A DNA stretch of 64,000 bases. Source: an alpha proteobacterium SCGC AAA028-C07 (GTDB lineage: Bacteria; Pseudomonadota; Alphaproteobacteria; Pelagibacterales; Pelagibacteraceae). The notes under the pieces were generated by a model. That model did no database searches, was not told the origin of the DNA, and worked only from the letters and a program-made list of their open reading frames with translations. The stretch spans positions 1 to 64,000 of the forward strand of contig ATTB01000001.1 of NCBI GenBank assembly GCA_000419465.1, written 5' to 3'. Of the stretch, positions 9,981 through 18,358 are shown one piece after another. The first letter of the stretch is position 1; each line of letters opens with the position of its first letter. A program made the position numbers and the translations under genes.

Positions 9981-10939
9981 TAAATAAAATATTCGTTAAA
10001 ATTTTTAATAGTTGAATGAAACTCAATTTTTTTAAAGTATTCAAAAGGATCTTTAATTTTAACATCTGCTTTATTATCGGTGTTATAAAAATCATATAGT
10101 CTTGTTAAAAAAAATCTCATAGCTGCACCCATACAGAGAATAGGTAAATATTTTTTTTCATCTTCACTTAACGCTCTTATTGATGAATATCCATCTATAA
10201 GATTTTTGGCTTTTGTCATATTGAATGTAGAATTGTTATCAAAACATATAGAGTTTAAGCAAATTCCTATTTCATAAGCAAAGAAATCGTTGCACGCGAA
10301 ATAAAAATCTATAATTCCCGAAACTTTATTCTTTGTAAAAAATATATTATCTGGAAATAAATCTGCATGAATGATGCCTTTAGGTAAATTTTTAGGCCAT
10401 TTACCTTTTAAGTAACTTAAATAATTATTAGTTTTTTTAATAATAGATTCGTCTAAATCTTTTTTTTTTTTAATAGTTTTTTCAAAAATATTTTGCCAAC
10501 TTTCAATAGATAAATTATTTTTTCTACTAATTTTAAATTTTTTTGTTATCTCGTGTAATTGAGCCGTTATTTTTCCTATTTCAAAACAGTCTTCACTAGT
10601 TATTTTATTCTTAGATTGTCCATTTAAAAAAGTTACTAAAGCAGCATTTTTATTCTTAATTTTATTAATTTTTTCATTCTTTTTATTTGCAATGGGTTTT
10701 GGGCAAGGAAATCTATTATCTGACAAACTAGACAGCAATTTTATAAAAAACGGTAAATCATTTTCATCAACTCTTTTTTCATAAATAGTAAGAATGTAAT
10801 CTTGTTCTGATGTTTTTATAAAATAATTTGTATTTTCTACTCCCTCTGTAATTCCTTTATAATCTTTAAAGTTATTAATATTGTACTGCTCTAAAAATTG
10901 CTCCACTTCTGGATGTTCTAATTTAGTATATACAGCCAT
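9980..10939 (-). CDS. thrB: Homoserine kinase (APH-like, ThrB type II)
   Basis: The 319-residue product begins MAVYTKLEHPEVEQFLEQYNI, typical of the alphaproteobacterial homoserine kinase that belongs to the aminoglycoside phosphotransferase fold, not the GHMP kinases. The catalytic loop GIIHADLFPDNIFF and the metal site GIIDFYFAC are visible. It phosphorylates homoserine for ThrC. It overlaps ispH by one base upstream and rnhA by one base downstream. Confidence 0.94.
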   Translation of the reverse strand: MAVYTKLEHPEVEQFLEQYNINNFKDYKGITEGVENTNYFIKTSEQDYILTIYEKRVDENDLPFFIKLLSSLSDNRFPCPKPIANKKNEKINKIKNKNAALVTFLNGQSKNKITSEDCFEIGKITAQLHEITKKFKISRKNNLSIESWQNIFEKTIKKKKDLDESIIKKTNNYLSYLKGKWPKNLPKGIIHADLFPDNIFFTKNKVSGIIDFYFACNDFFAYEIGICLNSICFDNNSTFNMTKAKNLIDGYSSIRALSEDEKKYLPILCMGAAMRFFLTRLYDFYNTDNKADVKIKDPFEYFKKIEFHSTIKNFNEYFI

Positions 10940-11889
10940 TATTTAATGAGCATTGTAGGAAGTTTAAAAGAAACTTTTTCAACAGAAGTAATTACTTCTT
11001 CAAGTTTAATATTGGTAATACTTTTAATTTCTTTAATTAAATTCTCAACCAATATTTCAGGAGCTGAGGCGCCAGAACTAATACCTATATTTTTAGAATT
11101 TTTAATTTTATCAACGGGTAATGCTTGATCAGAGTGCATCAGGATACTTTCCTTGGAACCAAATCTTTTTGCAACTTCTACTAATCTTTGTGAGTTAGAA
11201 GAGCTCTTACTACCAACAATTAAAAATAAATCACATTTCCCTGCAATTTGTTTAACAGCTTCTTGGCGATTTGTAGTTGCATAACAAATGTCACTTTTAA
11301 TTGGTTCTTTTATTGAAGGATATTTTTTTTTCAATAAGGATATAATTTCTAAAGTATCATCCACTGAAAGAGTAGTTTGCGTGATATATGCAAATTTATT
11401 ATTTTTAATTTTTGGAAAATAATTATCTACATCGTCTTTATTTTCAATTAATGTAATATAATTATTATCTATTTGTCCTATAGTTCCAATTACTTCTGGG
11501 TGGTTTTTATGACCAATAAAAATAATATTAAACTCTTCTTTTGCTAACATTTCAGCCTCCTTATGAACTTTTGTCACCAAAGGGCATGTTGCGTCTATGT
11601 AAATAATGTTATTTAATTTTGCTTCATTAATTACTTTTTTAGGAACCCCGTGAGCTGAGAATATAACAGGTCTAGATTTATCTTTTATTTCAGAAAGCTC
11701 TTCAACAAATATTGCTCCAAGCGATCTTAGATTTTCAACGACAAACTGATTGTGTACTATTTCGTGTCTCACATAAACTGGAGCTCCAAATTTATTAATA
11801 GTTTTTTTTACGATTTCAACTGCTCTATCTACGCCGGCACAAAATCCTCTTGGACTTGCTAGAAATACGTTTACAATTTTTTGTTCCAT
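10939..11889 (-). CDS. ispH: 4-hydroxy-3-methylbut-2-enyl diphosphate reductase
   Basis: IspH (LytB) is the last enzyme of the MEP isoprenoid pathway and holds an iron-sulfur cluster. The three cluster cysteines are in PRGFCAGVDRA, DATCPLVTKVH and SDICYATTNRQ. The track extends the ORF to a TTG at 11943, but the residues added there (MVSIKLPN...) are not part of the family. The ATG at 11889 gives MEQKIVNVFLASPRGFCAG, which matches the usual start, so I shorten the gene to 316 codons. It is the first gene of the ispH-thrB-rnhA operon. Confidence 0.95.
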   Translation of the reverse strand: MEQKIVNVFLASPRGFCAGVDRAVEIVKKTINKFGAPVYVRHEIVHNQFVVENLRSLGAIFVEELSEIKDKSRPVIFSAHGVPKKVINEAKLNNIIYIDATCPLVTKVHKEAEMLAKEEFNIIFIGHKNHPEVIGTIGQIDNNYITLIENKDDVDNYFPKIKNNKFAYITQTTLSVDDTLEIISLLKKKYPSIKEPIKSDICYATTNRQEAVKQIAGKCDLFLIVGSKSSSNSQRLVEVAKRFGSKESILMHSDQALPVDKIKNSKNIGISSGASAPEILVENLIKEIKSITNIKLEEVITSVEKVSFKLPTMLIK

Positions 11890-12028
11890 TAAATTTTTAA
11901 ATCTTGAACTTAGTATTATATTAGGAAGCTTTATAGAGACCAAACCAATAAATATAAATAGTATCTATAAATTCACATCTAATTAAAATTAATTTTTTGT
12001 TCATTGAAATAACTTAACATACAATTTA

Positions 12029-12037
12029 TGCTATAAT
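12029..12037 (+). promoter_or_regulatory. Extended -10 element directly before the CDGSH gene
   Basis: TGCTATAAT is a perfect extended -10 sequence ending 3 bases before the ATG at 12041. If used, transcription would start at or just inside the start codon, so the mRNA would be leaderless or the true initiation site slightly different. No good -35 is spaced 16-18 bp upstream, which is acceptable for an extended -10 promoter. Confidence 0.4.
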
Positions 12038-12040
12038 AGC

Positions 12041-12280
12041 ATGCAAGAAAAATTTATTAAAAAACAAAATCCAATAAAAGTCCATTTACAAAAAGACAAA
12101 GATTATTACTGGTGTGCCTGCGGACTATCTAAAGACGGGACTTTTTGTGATGGCTCTCATAAGACTACAAATTTAGCACCTATTAAATTTAAAGTACAAG
12201 AAGACAAATCTTATTTTTTATGCGGGTGCAAAAAAACTAATAAAAAACCTTTTTGTGATGGGTCTCACTCAAAAAGTTAA
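12041..12280 (+). CDS. Tandem CDGSH iron-sulfur domain protein
   Basis: The 79-residue protein contains two CDGSH zinc-finger-like motifs that each bind a 2Fe-2S cluster with three Cys and one His: CACGLSKDGTFCDGSH and CGCKKTNKKPFCDGSH. The second fits the family pattern CxCxx(S/T)xxxPxCDGSH exactly; the first lacks the proline. Such proteins carry redox-labile clusters (mitoNEET/Miner2 relatives); their bacterial role is not well defined. It lies alone between ispH (divergent) and atpF (convergent, 4-bp overlap at the 3' end). Confidence 0.93.
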   Translation: MQEKFIKKQNPIKVHLQKDKDYYWCACGLSKDGTFCDGSHKTTNLAPIKFKVQEDKSYFLCGCKKTNKKPFCDGSHSKS

Positions 12281-12774
12281 GAAGTTTTAGAATTCTTTAA
12301 ATTAACAAAAATTTTTTCCAGGTTTTTTTGATTTACCGCTTTCATTTTTTCATCATTAGTGGAATTTGATATTATTTTTTTTACCACTTCTAGAGCAATT
12401 TTATTGGATATATTTTGTATATCTTTGATCGCCTTAATTCTCATTTGATCTAATTTTTGTTCTAATGATTTTTTTTTATTAGCAATTAATTGTTCAAATT
12501 TATTTTCCGATTCTTTAATAAAAATTTCAGTTTCTTTTTTTTCACTATTAATAATTTTACCACTTTCAGTATGGGCTTCTTCTATCTTTCTTTTGTATTT
12601 TAGTAGCAATTGTTCACTTTCGTTTTTTAAATTTTTTGCATTATCTATTTCAGATTTAATTTCATTAATTTTATTATCTAACAAATTGTTAATTACCTGA
12701 GGAATTTTTTTATAGATAATTATTAAGCAAAAAATTATAAAGGATATTGCTACCCAGAAAGTCGCATCAAACAT
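12277..12774 (-). CDS. atpF: ATP synthase F0 subunit b
   Basis: The 165-residue protein has one N-terminal membrane helix (FDATFWVAISFIIFCLII) and a long charged coiled coil rich in Lys and Glu, the form of the peripheral stalk subunit b. It is the last gene of the atpIBEF'F cluster and overlaps the b' gene by 8 bp. Two different b subunits are normal in alphaproteobacteria and photosynthetic lineages. FDATFWV at the N-terminus marks this one as b and the upstream one as b'. No F1 subunit genes occur in the window. Confidence 0.93.
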   Translation of the reverse strand: MFDATFWVAISFIIFCLIIIYKKIPQVINNLLDNKINEIKSEIDNAKNLKNESEQLLLKYKRKIEEAHTESGKIINSEKKETEIFIKESENKFEQLIANKKKSLEQKLDQMRIKAIKDIQNISNKIALEVVKKIISNSTNDEKMKAVNQKNLEKIFVNLKNSKTS

Positions 12775-13345
12775 ATTGAGATTTTTTTTCTTTGTTAGAG
12801 ATCTCCAAAATCACCGCATTGAGATTGCTGCTGTTAGGAGCTGTGCCAGTTATTTTTTCTATTAATTCTTTAGAAAAATCTCCAGCTATATTTTCAATAT
12901 TTTCTAAAGTTTGTTTTTTAAAATTATTTATTTCCTGCTCAGCTTTTACGGTTTCTGAATTTAGTATATTTTCAAATTCTTTTCTTTTTAAAGAAATTTT
13001 GTCATTAAAATCATTTTTTAATTTTATAGATATTTTCTTTGATTGATTTTTAGCTTCAGAAATAATTAGATTATATTCATTTTCTAATTTTTGAATTTGA
13101 TTCTTGCAACTCTCAGCCTCTTCTAAAAGTGATTTAATAAAATTTGTTCTTGAGTCTATTAATGCAAACAATTTAGGACTAAAAAACTTCTGAATTAAAA
13201 AATATAGTATTACAAAAATTATAGTTAACCATAAGATTTGAGATAACCAAAACTCTGGATTGAGTTGAGGCATACCTTCTTTGGCAAATGCTATTTTATT
13301 AGAAAATAGCAAATAAATTATAATAGCTACACTTTTGTTCTTCAT
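12767..13345 (-). CDS. atpF': ATP synthase F0 subunit b' (AtpF2/AtpX)
   Basis: The 192-residue product starts with a short hydrophobic segment (residues 7-21), then GMPQLNPEFWLSQILWLTIIFVILYFLI, the typical N-terminus of b', and continues as a long coiled coil. With AtpF it forms the heterodimeric stator of the enzyme. It lies 34 bp after atpE and overlaps atpF by 8 bp. Its first segment may be cleaved or may form part of the membrane anchor. Confidence 0.92.
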   Translation of the reverse strand: MKNKSVAIIIYLLFSNKIAFAKEGMPQLNPEFWLSQILWLTIIFVILYFLIQKFFSPKLFALIDSRTNFIKSLLEEAESCKNQIQKLENEYNLIISEAKNQSKKISIKLKNDFNDKISLKRKEFENILNSETVKAEQEINNFKKQTLENIENIAGDFSKELIEKITGTAPNSSNLNAVILEISNKEKKSQYV

Positions 13346-13379
13346 TACTTAAAATTATTAAATTAATTAATTTTAATAA

Positions 13380-13607
13380 TTAAAATGCAAAAAGTATTAA
13401 AAGAGCGATAACTAAAGCAAATAAACCTATAGCTTCTGTCAGAGCAAATCCTAATAATAAAGTAGGAAATTGTTTTTGAGCTGCAGAAGGATTTCTTATA
13501 GCTGCCGATAAATAGTTACCGAATATTGTTCCCATACCTACTCCAACTCCAGCCAAAGCTATTGCTGCCAATCCAGCTCCTATCATTTTTGCTGCTGCTA
13601 GTTCCAT
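13380..13607 (-). CDS. atpE: ATP synthase F0 subunit c
   Basis: The 75-residue hairpin protein has two glycine/alanine-rich membrane helices around the polar loop RNPSAAQK. The ion-binding carboxylate is the Glu in FALTEAIGLFAL of helix 2. Without the extra polar side chains of sodium-type c subunits, a proton-driven rotor is likely. A very good Shine-Dalgarno precedes it, in line with the need for many copies of c per enzyme. Confidence 0.97.
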   Translation of the reverse strand: MELAAAKMIGAGLAAIALAGVGVGMGTIFGNYLSAAIRNPSAAQKQFPTLLLGFALTEAIGLFALVIALLILFAF

Positions 13608-13614
13608 TTTTTTT

Positions 13615-13619
13615 CTCCT
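13615..13619 (-). promoter_or_regulatory. Strong ribosome binding site of atpE
   Basis: AGGAG (within AAAAGGAGAAAAAAAATGG on the minus strand) lies 7 bases before the atpE start. It stands out because most starts in this window have poor or no Shine-Dalgarno. It agrees with high translation of the multi-copy c subunit. Confidence 0.75.
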
Positions 13620-13641
13620 TTTTTGTTAGTTGTTAATTTTT

Positions 13642-14376
13642 TTAGTGATGCATATTTAAAGCATCATTTAAATAAATACACGATAAAACTGCAAATACAT
13701 AAGCTTGTAAAAAAGCTACCAATATTTCTAGTGCTGTTAAAGCAACAGAAAAGCTTAAAGGAAGCCATCCTCCAACAATACCTAGACTTACAACAAAACC
13801 ACCAAACACTTTAAGCATTGTATGCCCGGCAAGCATATTTGCAAATAAACGAACTGACAAACTTACAGGTCTGCTTAAAAAAGATATAATTTCAATTGCA
13901 ACTATAATGGGAAATAAAAAAATAGGTACACCTGAGGGAGCAAATATTTTTAAAAATCCAATGCCGTTTTTTGCAAACCCAACTATTGTTACTCCAACAA
14001 ATATTACAACAGCAAGAAAGAATGTAATAATTATCTGACTTGTAACAGTGAAGGCATAGGGCAATAAACCAACCATATTTAGGGTTAAAATAAATAAAAA
14101 TATAGTTAAGATAAAAGGAAAATAAGGTCTGGCATTTGGACCAACGGTTTCATTAATCATTTTAGAAATAAAATTGAAGACCAACTCATTAAGTAACTGA
14201 AACTTGCCAGGAACAATATTAACTCTGCTAGTTCCTGCTATAAAAAAAATAATAATTAATATTGAACTAATCAGCATAAAAAGACTTGAGTTTGTAAAAG
14301 ATAGGTCCACTCCCTTGAAAGATAGGGAAGGTCCTATTCTGTGAACCTCAAATTGTTGCATTGGATTAGTTGCCAT
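13642..14376 (-). CDS. atpB: ATP synthase F0 subunit a
   Basis: The 244-residue membrane protein forms the proton half-channels next to the c ring. The essential arginine is in PVSLSVRLFANMLAGH, and ALEILVAFLQAYVFAVLSCIYL is the typical C-terminal helix. It lies 4 bp downstream of atpI and 34 bp upstream of atpE. Length and motifs are standard. Confidence 0.97.
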   Translation of the reverse strand: MATNPMQQFEVHRIGPSLSFKGVDLSFTNSSLFMLISSILIIIFFIAGTSRVNIVPGKFQLLNELVFNFISKMINETVGPNARPYFPFILTIFLFILTLNMVGLLPYAFTVTSQIIITFFLAVVIFVGVTIVGFAKNGIGFLKIFAPSGVPIFLFPIIVAIEIISFLSRPVSLSVRLFANMLAGHTMLKVFGGFVVSLGIVGGWLPLSFSVALTALEILVAFLQAYVFAVLSCIYLNDALNMHH

Positions 14377-14380
14377 AAAT

Positions 14381-14653
14381 TTAGCCTTTATTAATCATTT
14401 TTGCAGATCGCACAACATTAAATATTCCAGCCGCAATACCAACTATAAATAGAATTATTATAAAAATTGGCTTAGTTCCTAACCATTTATCTAGGTAGTA
14501 ACCAATAAAAGTTGCGACAAAAACTGCAGCAACAAGTTCTGTGCTAATTCTTAATGCTAAACCGAGTATATTATTATTATTTTTGGATAAATTAATCTTA
14601 TTTTTATTTTGAGTTAACTCGATCTTCTTTTTAAGATCGTCAAATTCTGACAT
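14381..14653 (-). CDS. atpI: ATP synthase assembly protein AtpI
   Basis: The 90-residue protein has a charged N-terminus and two membrane helices (about 34-51 and 58-80) with GYYLDKWLGTKPIFIIILFIVGIAAGIFNVVR, the signature of AtpI/Atp1-like proteins that help assemble the c ring and may take part in magnesium handling. It starts the atp cluster 6 bp after smc, so the atp genes may be co-transcribed with smc, in addition to any internal promoter. Confidence 0.9.
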   Translation of the reverse strand: MSEFDDLKKKIELTQNKNKINLSKNNNNILGLALRISTELVAAVFVATFIGYYLDKWLGTKPIFIIILFIVGIAAGIFNVVRSAKMINKG

Positions 14654-14659
14654 TGACCT

Positions 14660-17302
14660 TTATGCTACCATTTCTTCTGCTTTTTCAAGATCCACAGCGA
14701 CCAGTTGACTTACACCTCTCTCAGCCATCGTTACCCCGTACAATCTATTCATTCTAGACATTGTCAAAGCATGGTGAGTAATAACTATAAATTTTGTTTC
14801 GGTAATTTTTGTTAACTCTTCTATTAACGAACAAAATCTTGTAACGTTTGCATCGTCCAGTGGAGCATCTACCTCATCCAAAATGCAAATAGGAGCTGGG
14901 TTAATTAAGAATACTGCAAAAATTAAAGCCATAGCAGTCAAAGCCTGTTCGCCACCCGATAGCAAAGTAATTGACTGCAATTTTTTTCCAGGAGGACTTA
15001 CTAAAAGTTCTAAACCAGCTTCCAAAGGATCATCAGATTCTATAAGTTCAAGTCTAGCATTTCCTCCTCCAAATAATTTTGTATATACGTCATTAAATTT
15101 TCTTCCCACTTTATCGTAGGCATCAATTAGTTTTTCCCTTCCTTTTTGATTTAATTGGTTAATACTAGATTTTAATTTTAATATTCCAGCCAGAAGATCT
15201 TTTCTATCTTCCATCATTTTATTTATTTGGTTTTCAAGATTTTTAGTCTCATCATCTGCTCTTAAATTTACAGCGCCCATATTATCTCTTTCATCTTTAA
15301 GAGTTTTTAATGAGACCTCTGTTTTTTCAATACTTGTTTTTTCAATAGTTAATTTATCCTCTTCATTTAATAGATCGTCTATTGAACATTTAAAATCTTC
15401 CTTAACTTTATTTTCTAACTCTGCAATTTTTACCTTATGATTATCTATAAGCGTTTCAAAGCGCACTTTTTTCTCACGTCCAATCAGAACCTTTTCATTA
15501 ATATCTGTTAAAACCTTATTAATTTCCGTAATTTTATTTTCTGCAATTTCAATTTCAGAATTAATCTTTGCTCTAGCCTCTTCAGTATTTTTTATATTTT
15601 CTTGATAAAATCCTTTTTGCTCACCAATTTCACTTGGCTTAATTTGAATTTTAGTGATTTCTTTTTCTAAATTTTTTAGTCTTGATAAAAGACTTTCTGA
15701 CTTTGTTTTTGAGTTTTGTTCTAAATTACGCCAGTTATCTATTTCAGTATCAATACTCTTAACTCTTTCTTTTCTTTTAATAGAGTCGTTCTTTATCGTT
15801 TCATACTTGCTTAGAAATATTGCATATTTTTCTTGTAGTTCTTTAAGTAAAAAAGTTTTTTGAGTAAATTCGTTCTTTGCATCTTCTTTATTAAAAGGCG
15901 ATAATTGCTCATTATCTTTTTTGATTAGATTATATAAATTTTCTATATTTTTAGATGTTTCTTCGAAACTAATTAGAACATTTCTTAAATTTTCTTTAAC
16001 CTTTTGAGATCCAATGTTTTCAAAATTATTTATTGTATCATTTAATATTCTAGACTGGTTATTACTAAAATTTTTAAAATAATTTAAATAATTATTAATA
16101 GCATTTTTAGTTTCTGTATTTCCAATATTTGCAAATATTTTTTCCGACAGAGTCTCGAGCGATTTTTGTTCAATATTTAATTCTTCTGAAATTTTTTTAA
16201 AATCATTATTAGTTTTGTTTTCAATTTCATAATAAGTTTTTTCAAACTCTAATATTTCAGACTTTTCTTCCGTTAATCGCTTAATATTAGAGTTAGCATT
16301 ATTAATGTTAATATTTTCGCTCTGCAGATCATCATTAGTATTTTTTAAATCAATTCTAAGTTTTTCAGATTCTTCTTTAGTTCTTTGCTCTTGCTTGAAT
16401 AAATCTTCATATTCTAGGTTTAGTCTTTGTAGTTTGCTTGTAATTTCTGCAAAATCATTTCTTAGAGGCTTAATTCTTTTGTTTTCACTTTCTAATAGTT
16501 CGCTGCTATAATTTTTTTCAATTGTTACTGCGCTAATATCATCATCAATTTCATTTAAGCCTTCCTGACTTTCTTTGAGTTCTTTATTAATTTCTTGTAT
16601 TTTTAAATAAGATAGCAATGCTTCTTTTTTTTTAATATCATTTGATATTGTTTTATATCTCGAAGCTTCTTCCGCTTGTTTTAATAAATTTTTTAACTGA
16701 AGTTCGATTTGTTTCATTATGTCGTCTGCTTTTTTAAGATTATTTTCAGCAGCATTTAATCTTAGCTCCGCCTCATGTCTTCTAGCATGTAGTCCTCCAA
16801 TGCCAGCAGCCTCTTCTAATATTGCTCTTCTGTCCGTGGGCTTTGCAGTAATTAAAGATCCAACTTTTCCCTGACTTACCATTGAGGGAGAGTGAGCTCC
16901 GGTAGAAAGGTCTGCAAATAATATTTGCACATCTCTTGCTCGAACTTCTTTTCCATTAATGTAGTAGCTTGACCCTTTGTCTTTTTCTATTCTTCTTCTA
17001 ACTTCTATTTCTGGCGTATCTCTAAATTGAGGAATATTTTCGTTATTTTCTAGAAGAATATTAACCTCAGCAATATTTTTGGAAGGACGGTTTGATGTTC
17101 CGGAGAATATTACATCTTCCATTCCGCTACCCCTTAGGCTTTTTGCAGATGTTTCTCCCATGCACCATCTTAAAGCCTCGACAATATTTGATTTTCCACA
17201 ACCGTTTGGTCCAACAATTCCTGTAAGACCATCCTCAATTAACAAATGAGTTCTATCGGCAAAAGATTTGAAACCAACTATTTCTAGTTTTTTAAATTTC
17301 AT
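14660..17302 (-). CDS. smc: SMC-family chromosome segregation ATPase, short form without a visible hinge
   Basis: The head domains are intact: Walker A GPNGCGKSN at 31-39, the signature LSGGEQALTAMAL at 781-793 and Walker B ICILDEVDAPLDD at 805-817. Between them is a coiled coil from about 175 to 710. At 880 residues it is clearly shorter than usual bacterial SMC proteins (around 1150-1200), and I find no stretch like the glycine-containing hinge that normally joins the two arms; the middle (about 380-470) is a lysine/asparagine-rich helical sequence. It overlaps the dsbA-like gene by 4 bp (ATGA). It should condense or hold chromosomal DNA; dimerisation may differ. Confidence 0.9.
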   Translation of the reverse strand: MKFKKLEIVGFKSFADRTHLLIEDGLTGIVGPNGCGKSNIVEALRWCMGETSAKSLRGSGMEDVIFSGTSNRPSKNIAEVNILLENNENIPQFRDTPEIEVRRRIEKDKGSSYYINGKEVRARDVQILFADLSTGAHSPSMVSQGKVGSLITAKPTDRRAILEEAAGIGGLHARRHEAELRLNAAENNLKKADDIMKQIELQLKNLLKQAEEASRYKTISNDIKKKEALLSYLKIQEINKELKESQEGLNEIDDDISAVTIEKNYSSELLESENKRIKPLRNDFAEITSKLQRLNLEYEDLFKQEQRTKEESEKLRIDLKNTNDDLQSENININNANSNIKRLTEEKSEILEFEKTYYEIENKTNNDFKKISEELNIEQKSLETLSEKIFANIGNTETKNAINNYLNYFKNFSNNQSRILNDTINNFENIGSQKVKENLRNVLISFEETSKNIENLYNLIKKDNEQLSPFNKEDAKNEFTQKTFLLKELQEKYAIFLSKYETIKNDSIKRKERVKSIDTEIDNWRNLEQNSKTKSESLLSRLKNLEKEITKIQIKPSEIGEQKGFYQENIKNTEEARAKINSEIEIAENKITEINKVLTDINEKVLIGREKKVRFETLIDNHKVKIAELENKVKEDFKCSIDDLLNEEDKLTIEKTSIEKTEVSLKTLKDERDNMGAVNLRADDETKNLENQINKMMEDRKDLLAGILKLKSSINQLNQKGREKLIDAYDKVGRKFNDVYTKLFGGGNARLELIESDDPLEAGLELLVSPPGKKLQSITLLSGGEQALTAMALIFAVFLINPAPICILDEVDAPLDDANVTRFCSLIEELTKITETKFIVITHHALTMSRMNRLYGVTMAERGVSQLVAVDLEKAEEMVA

Positions 17303-17907
17303 TTTAATATTTTTGATATTTCTTTCGATAAATTCTCAAAAGTAAGGTTTCCTTCAAATTTTTTTTCATTAATAACAATAGTAGGAGTAGAGTTAATAAA
17401 ATATTTTTTTTGACCATCAATTCTGTCATTTAATATTTTTTTTTCCAATTTTTGATCCTTTAAACATCTTGAAAGTTTTTCATCAGATAAATTAAATTTA
17501 TTGGCTATTAAAAATAACTTTTTGTTAATTTCTTGTATTTTATCACCTGCGGACCAAACATTTTGATTTTTATAAATCTCATCAATTAGCAAGATACTTG
17601 ATTCTTTTGTTGAGCATCTAACAATTTTTGCTGCATTTAATGCAGCAATATCTAATGGAAAATCAATAAAAGTAATTTTTATTAAATCTTTACTTGCATA
17701 TTCCTTTACTAGTTTTGGATAAGTATTCTTATGAAAATTAGCGCAATGTGGACATGTAAATGAACTGTAAATTTTAATTTCAACTTTTGCGTTTTTATTA
17801 CCGATAAATATTTCGTCATTATTTTGACTATAAGAAAAAGAGCTAAATAACATAAAAAAAGTAATAAATAATATTTTTTTTAAATAATTTTTTATCGCGA
17901 TCGACAT
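17299..17907 (-). CDS. DsbA-like periplasmic thiol-disulfide oxidoreductase
   Basis: The 202-residue protein has a signal peptide (about 1-27) and the active site SFTCPHCANFH with cysteines 52 and 55, the CPHC of DsbA-type enzymes. NSTPTIVIN near the C-terminus supplies the cis-proline loop of the thioredoxin fold. It probably introduces or isomerises disulfides in periplasmic proteins such as cytochrome and oxidase components. It lies between the DUF721 gene (4 bp) and smc (4-bp overlap), a neighbourhood common in alphaproteobacteria. Confidence 0.9.
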   Translation of the reverse strand: MSIAIKNYLKKILFITFFMLFSSFSYSQNNDEIFIGNKNAKVEIKIYSSFTCPHCANFHKNTYPKLVKEYASKDLIKITFIDFPLDIAALNAAKIVRCSTKESSILLIDEIYKNQNVWSAGDKIQEINKKLFLIANKFNLSDEKLSRCLKDQKLEKKILNDRIDGQKKYFINSTPTIVINEKKFEGNLTFENLSKEISKILK

Positions 17908-17911
17908 AATT

Positions 17912-18358
17912 CTATTTATTAAGTTTTAGAAATATTTCTTTTAAATTTTTACTTTTAATTTCGTCTATTTTTTTTAAAATATGTTCACTTAATATAATTT
18001 TTTTCTTTTTTTTTTCAAAAGAGGGGTTTTTAGAAGTAATTTGTATTTTATTAATAGCATTAAATCCGAGATAGCTATTAATTTTTTCAATAATTTGATC
18101 TCTTGAATATTCAATCTCTATCATTATATCTTTGTTAACATTTATAGAGAGAATATTTTCATTATTAATTTTTTTGATTTTTGAAGGTGTCACATCTTTA
18201 AACATTTTTTCTCCAACTATATTTTTCCAATTCTTAATTATTTCAAAATATACAAAGCCGTCTTTTTTTAGTATTTTTTTTGCATTTTCTGGTAATAAAC
18301 TTTGCAAAGGTCTTAAACCTTGAGTAAATAATTTATTTGAAGATTTATCCATAACCAT
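17912..18358 (-). CDS. DUF721 (DciA-like) protein
   Basis: The 148-residue protein contains the DUF721 pattern: RPLQSLLPENAKKILKKDGFVYFEIIKNWKNIVGE followed by a KH-like beta-rich part (ILSINVNKDIMIEIEYSRDQIIEKINSYLG). DUF721 includes DciA, which loads the replicative helicase in bacteria lacking DnaC; the function of this copy is inferred only. The ATG at 18358 overlaps the divergent mutY ATG by two bases; the methionine at residue 3 (18352) is an alternative start. It heads the DUF721-dsbA-smc-atp run. Confidence 0.85.
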   Translation of the reverse strand: MVMDKSSNKLFTQGLRPLQSLLPENAKKILKKDGFVYFEIIKNWKNIVGEKMFKDVTPSKIKKINNENILSINVNKDIMIEIEYSRDQIIEKINSYLGFNAINKIQITSKNPSFEKKKKKIILSEHILKKIDEIKSKNLKEIFLKLNK

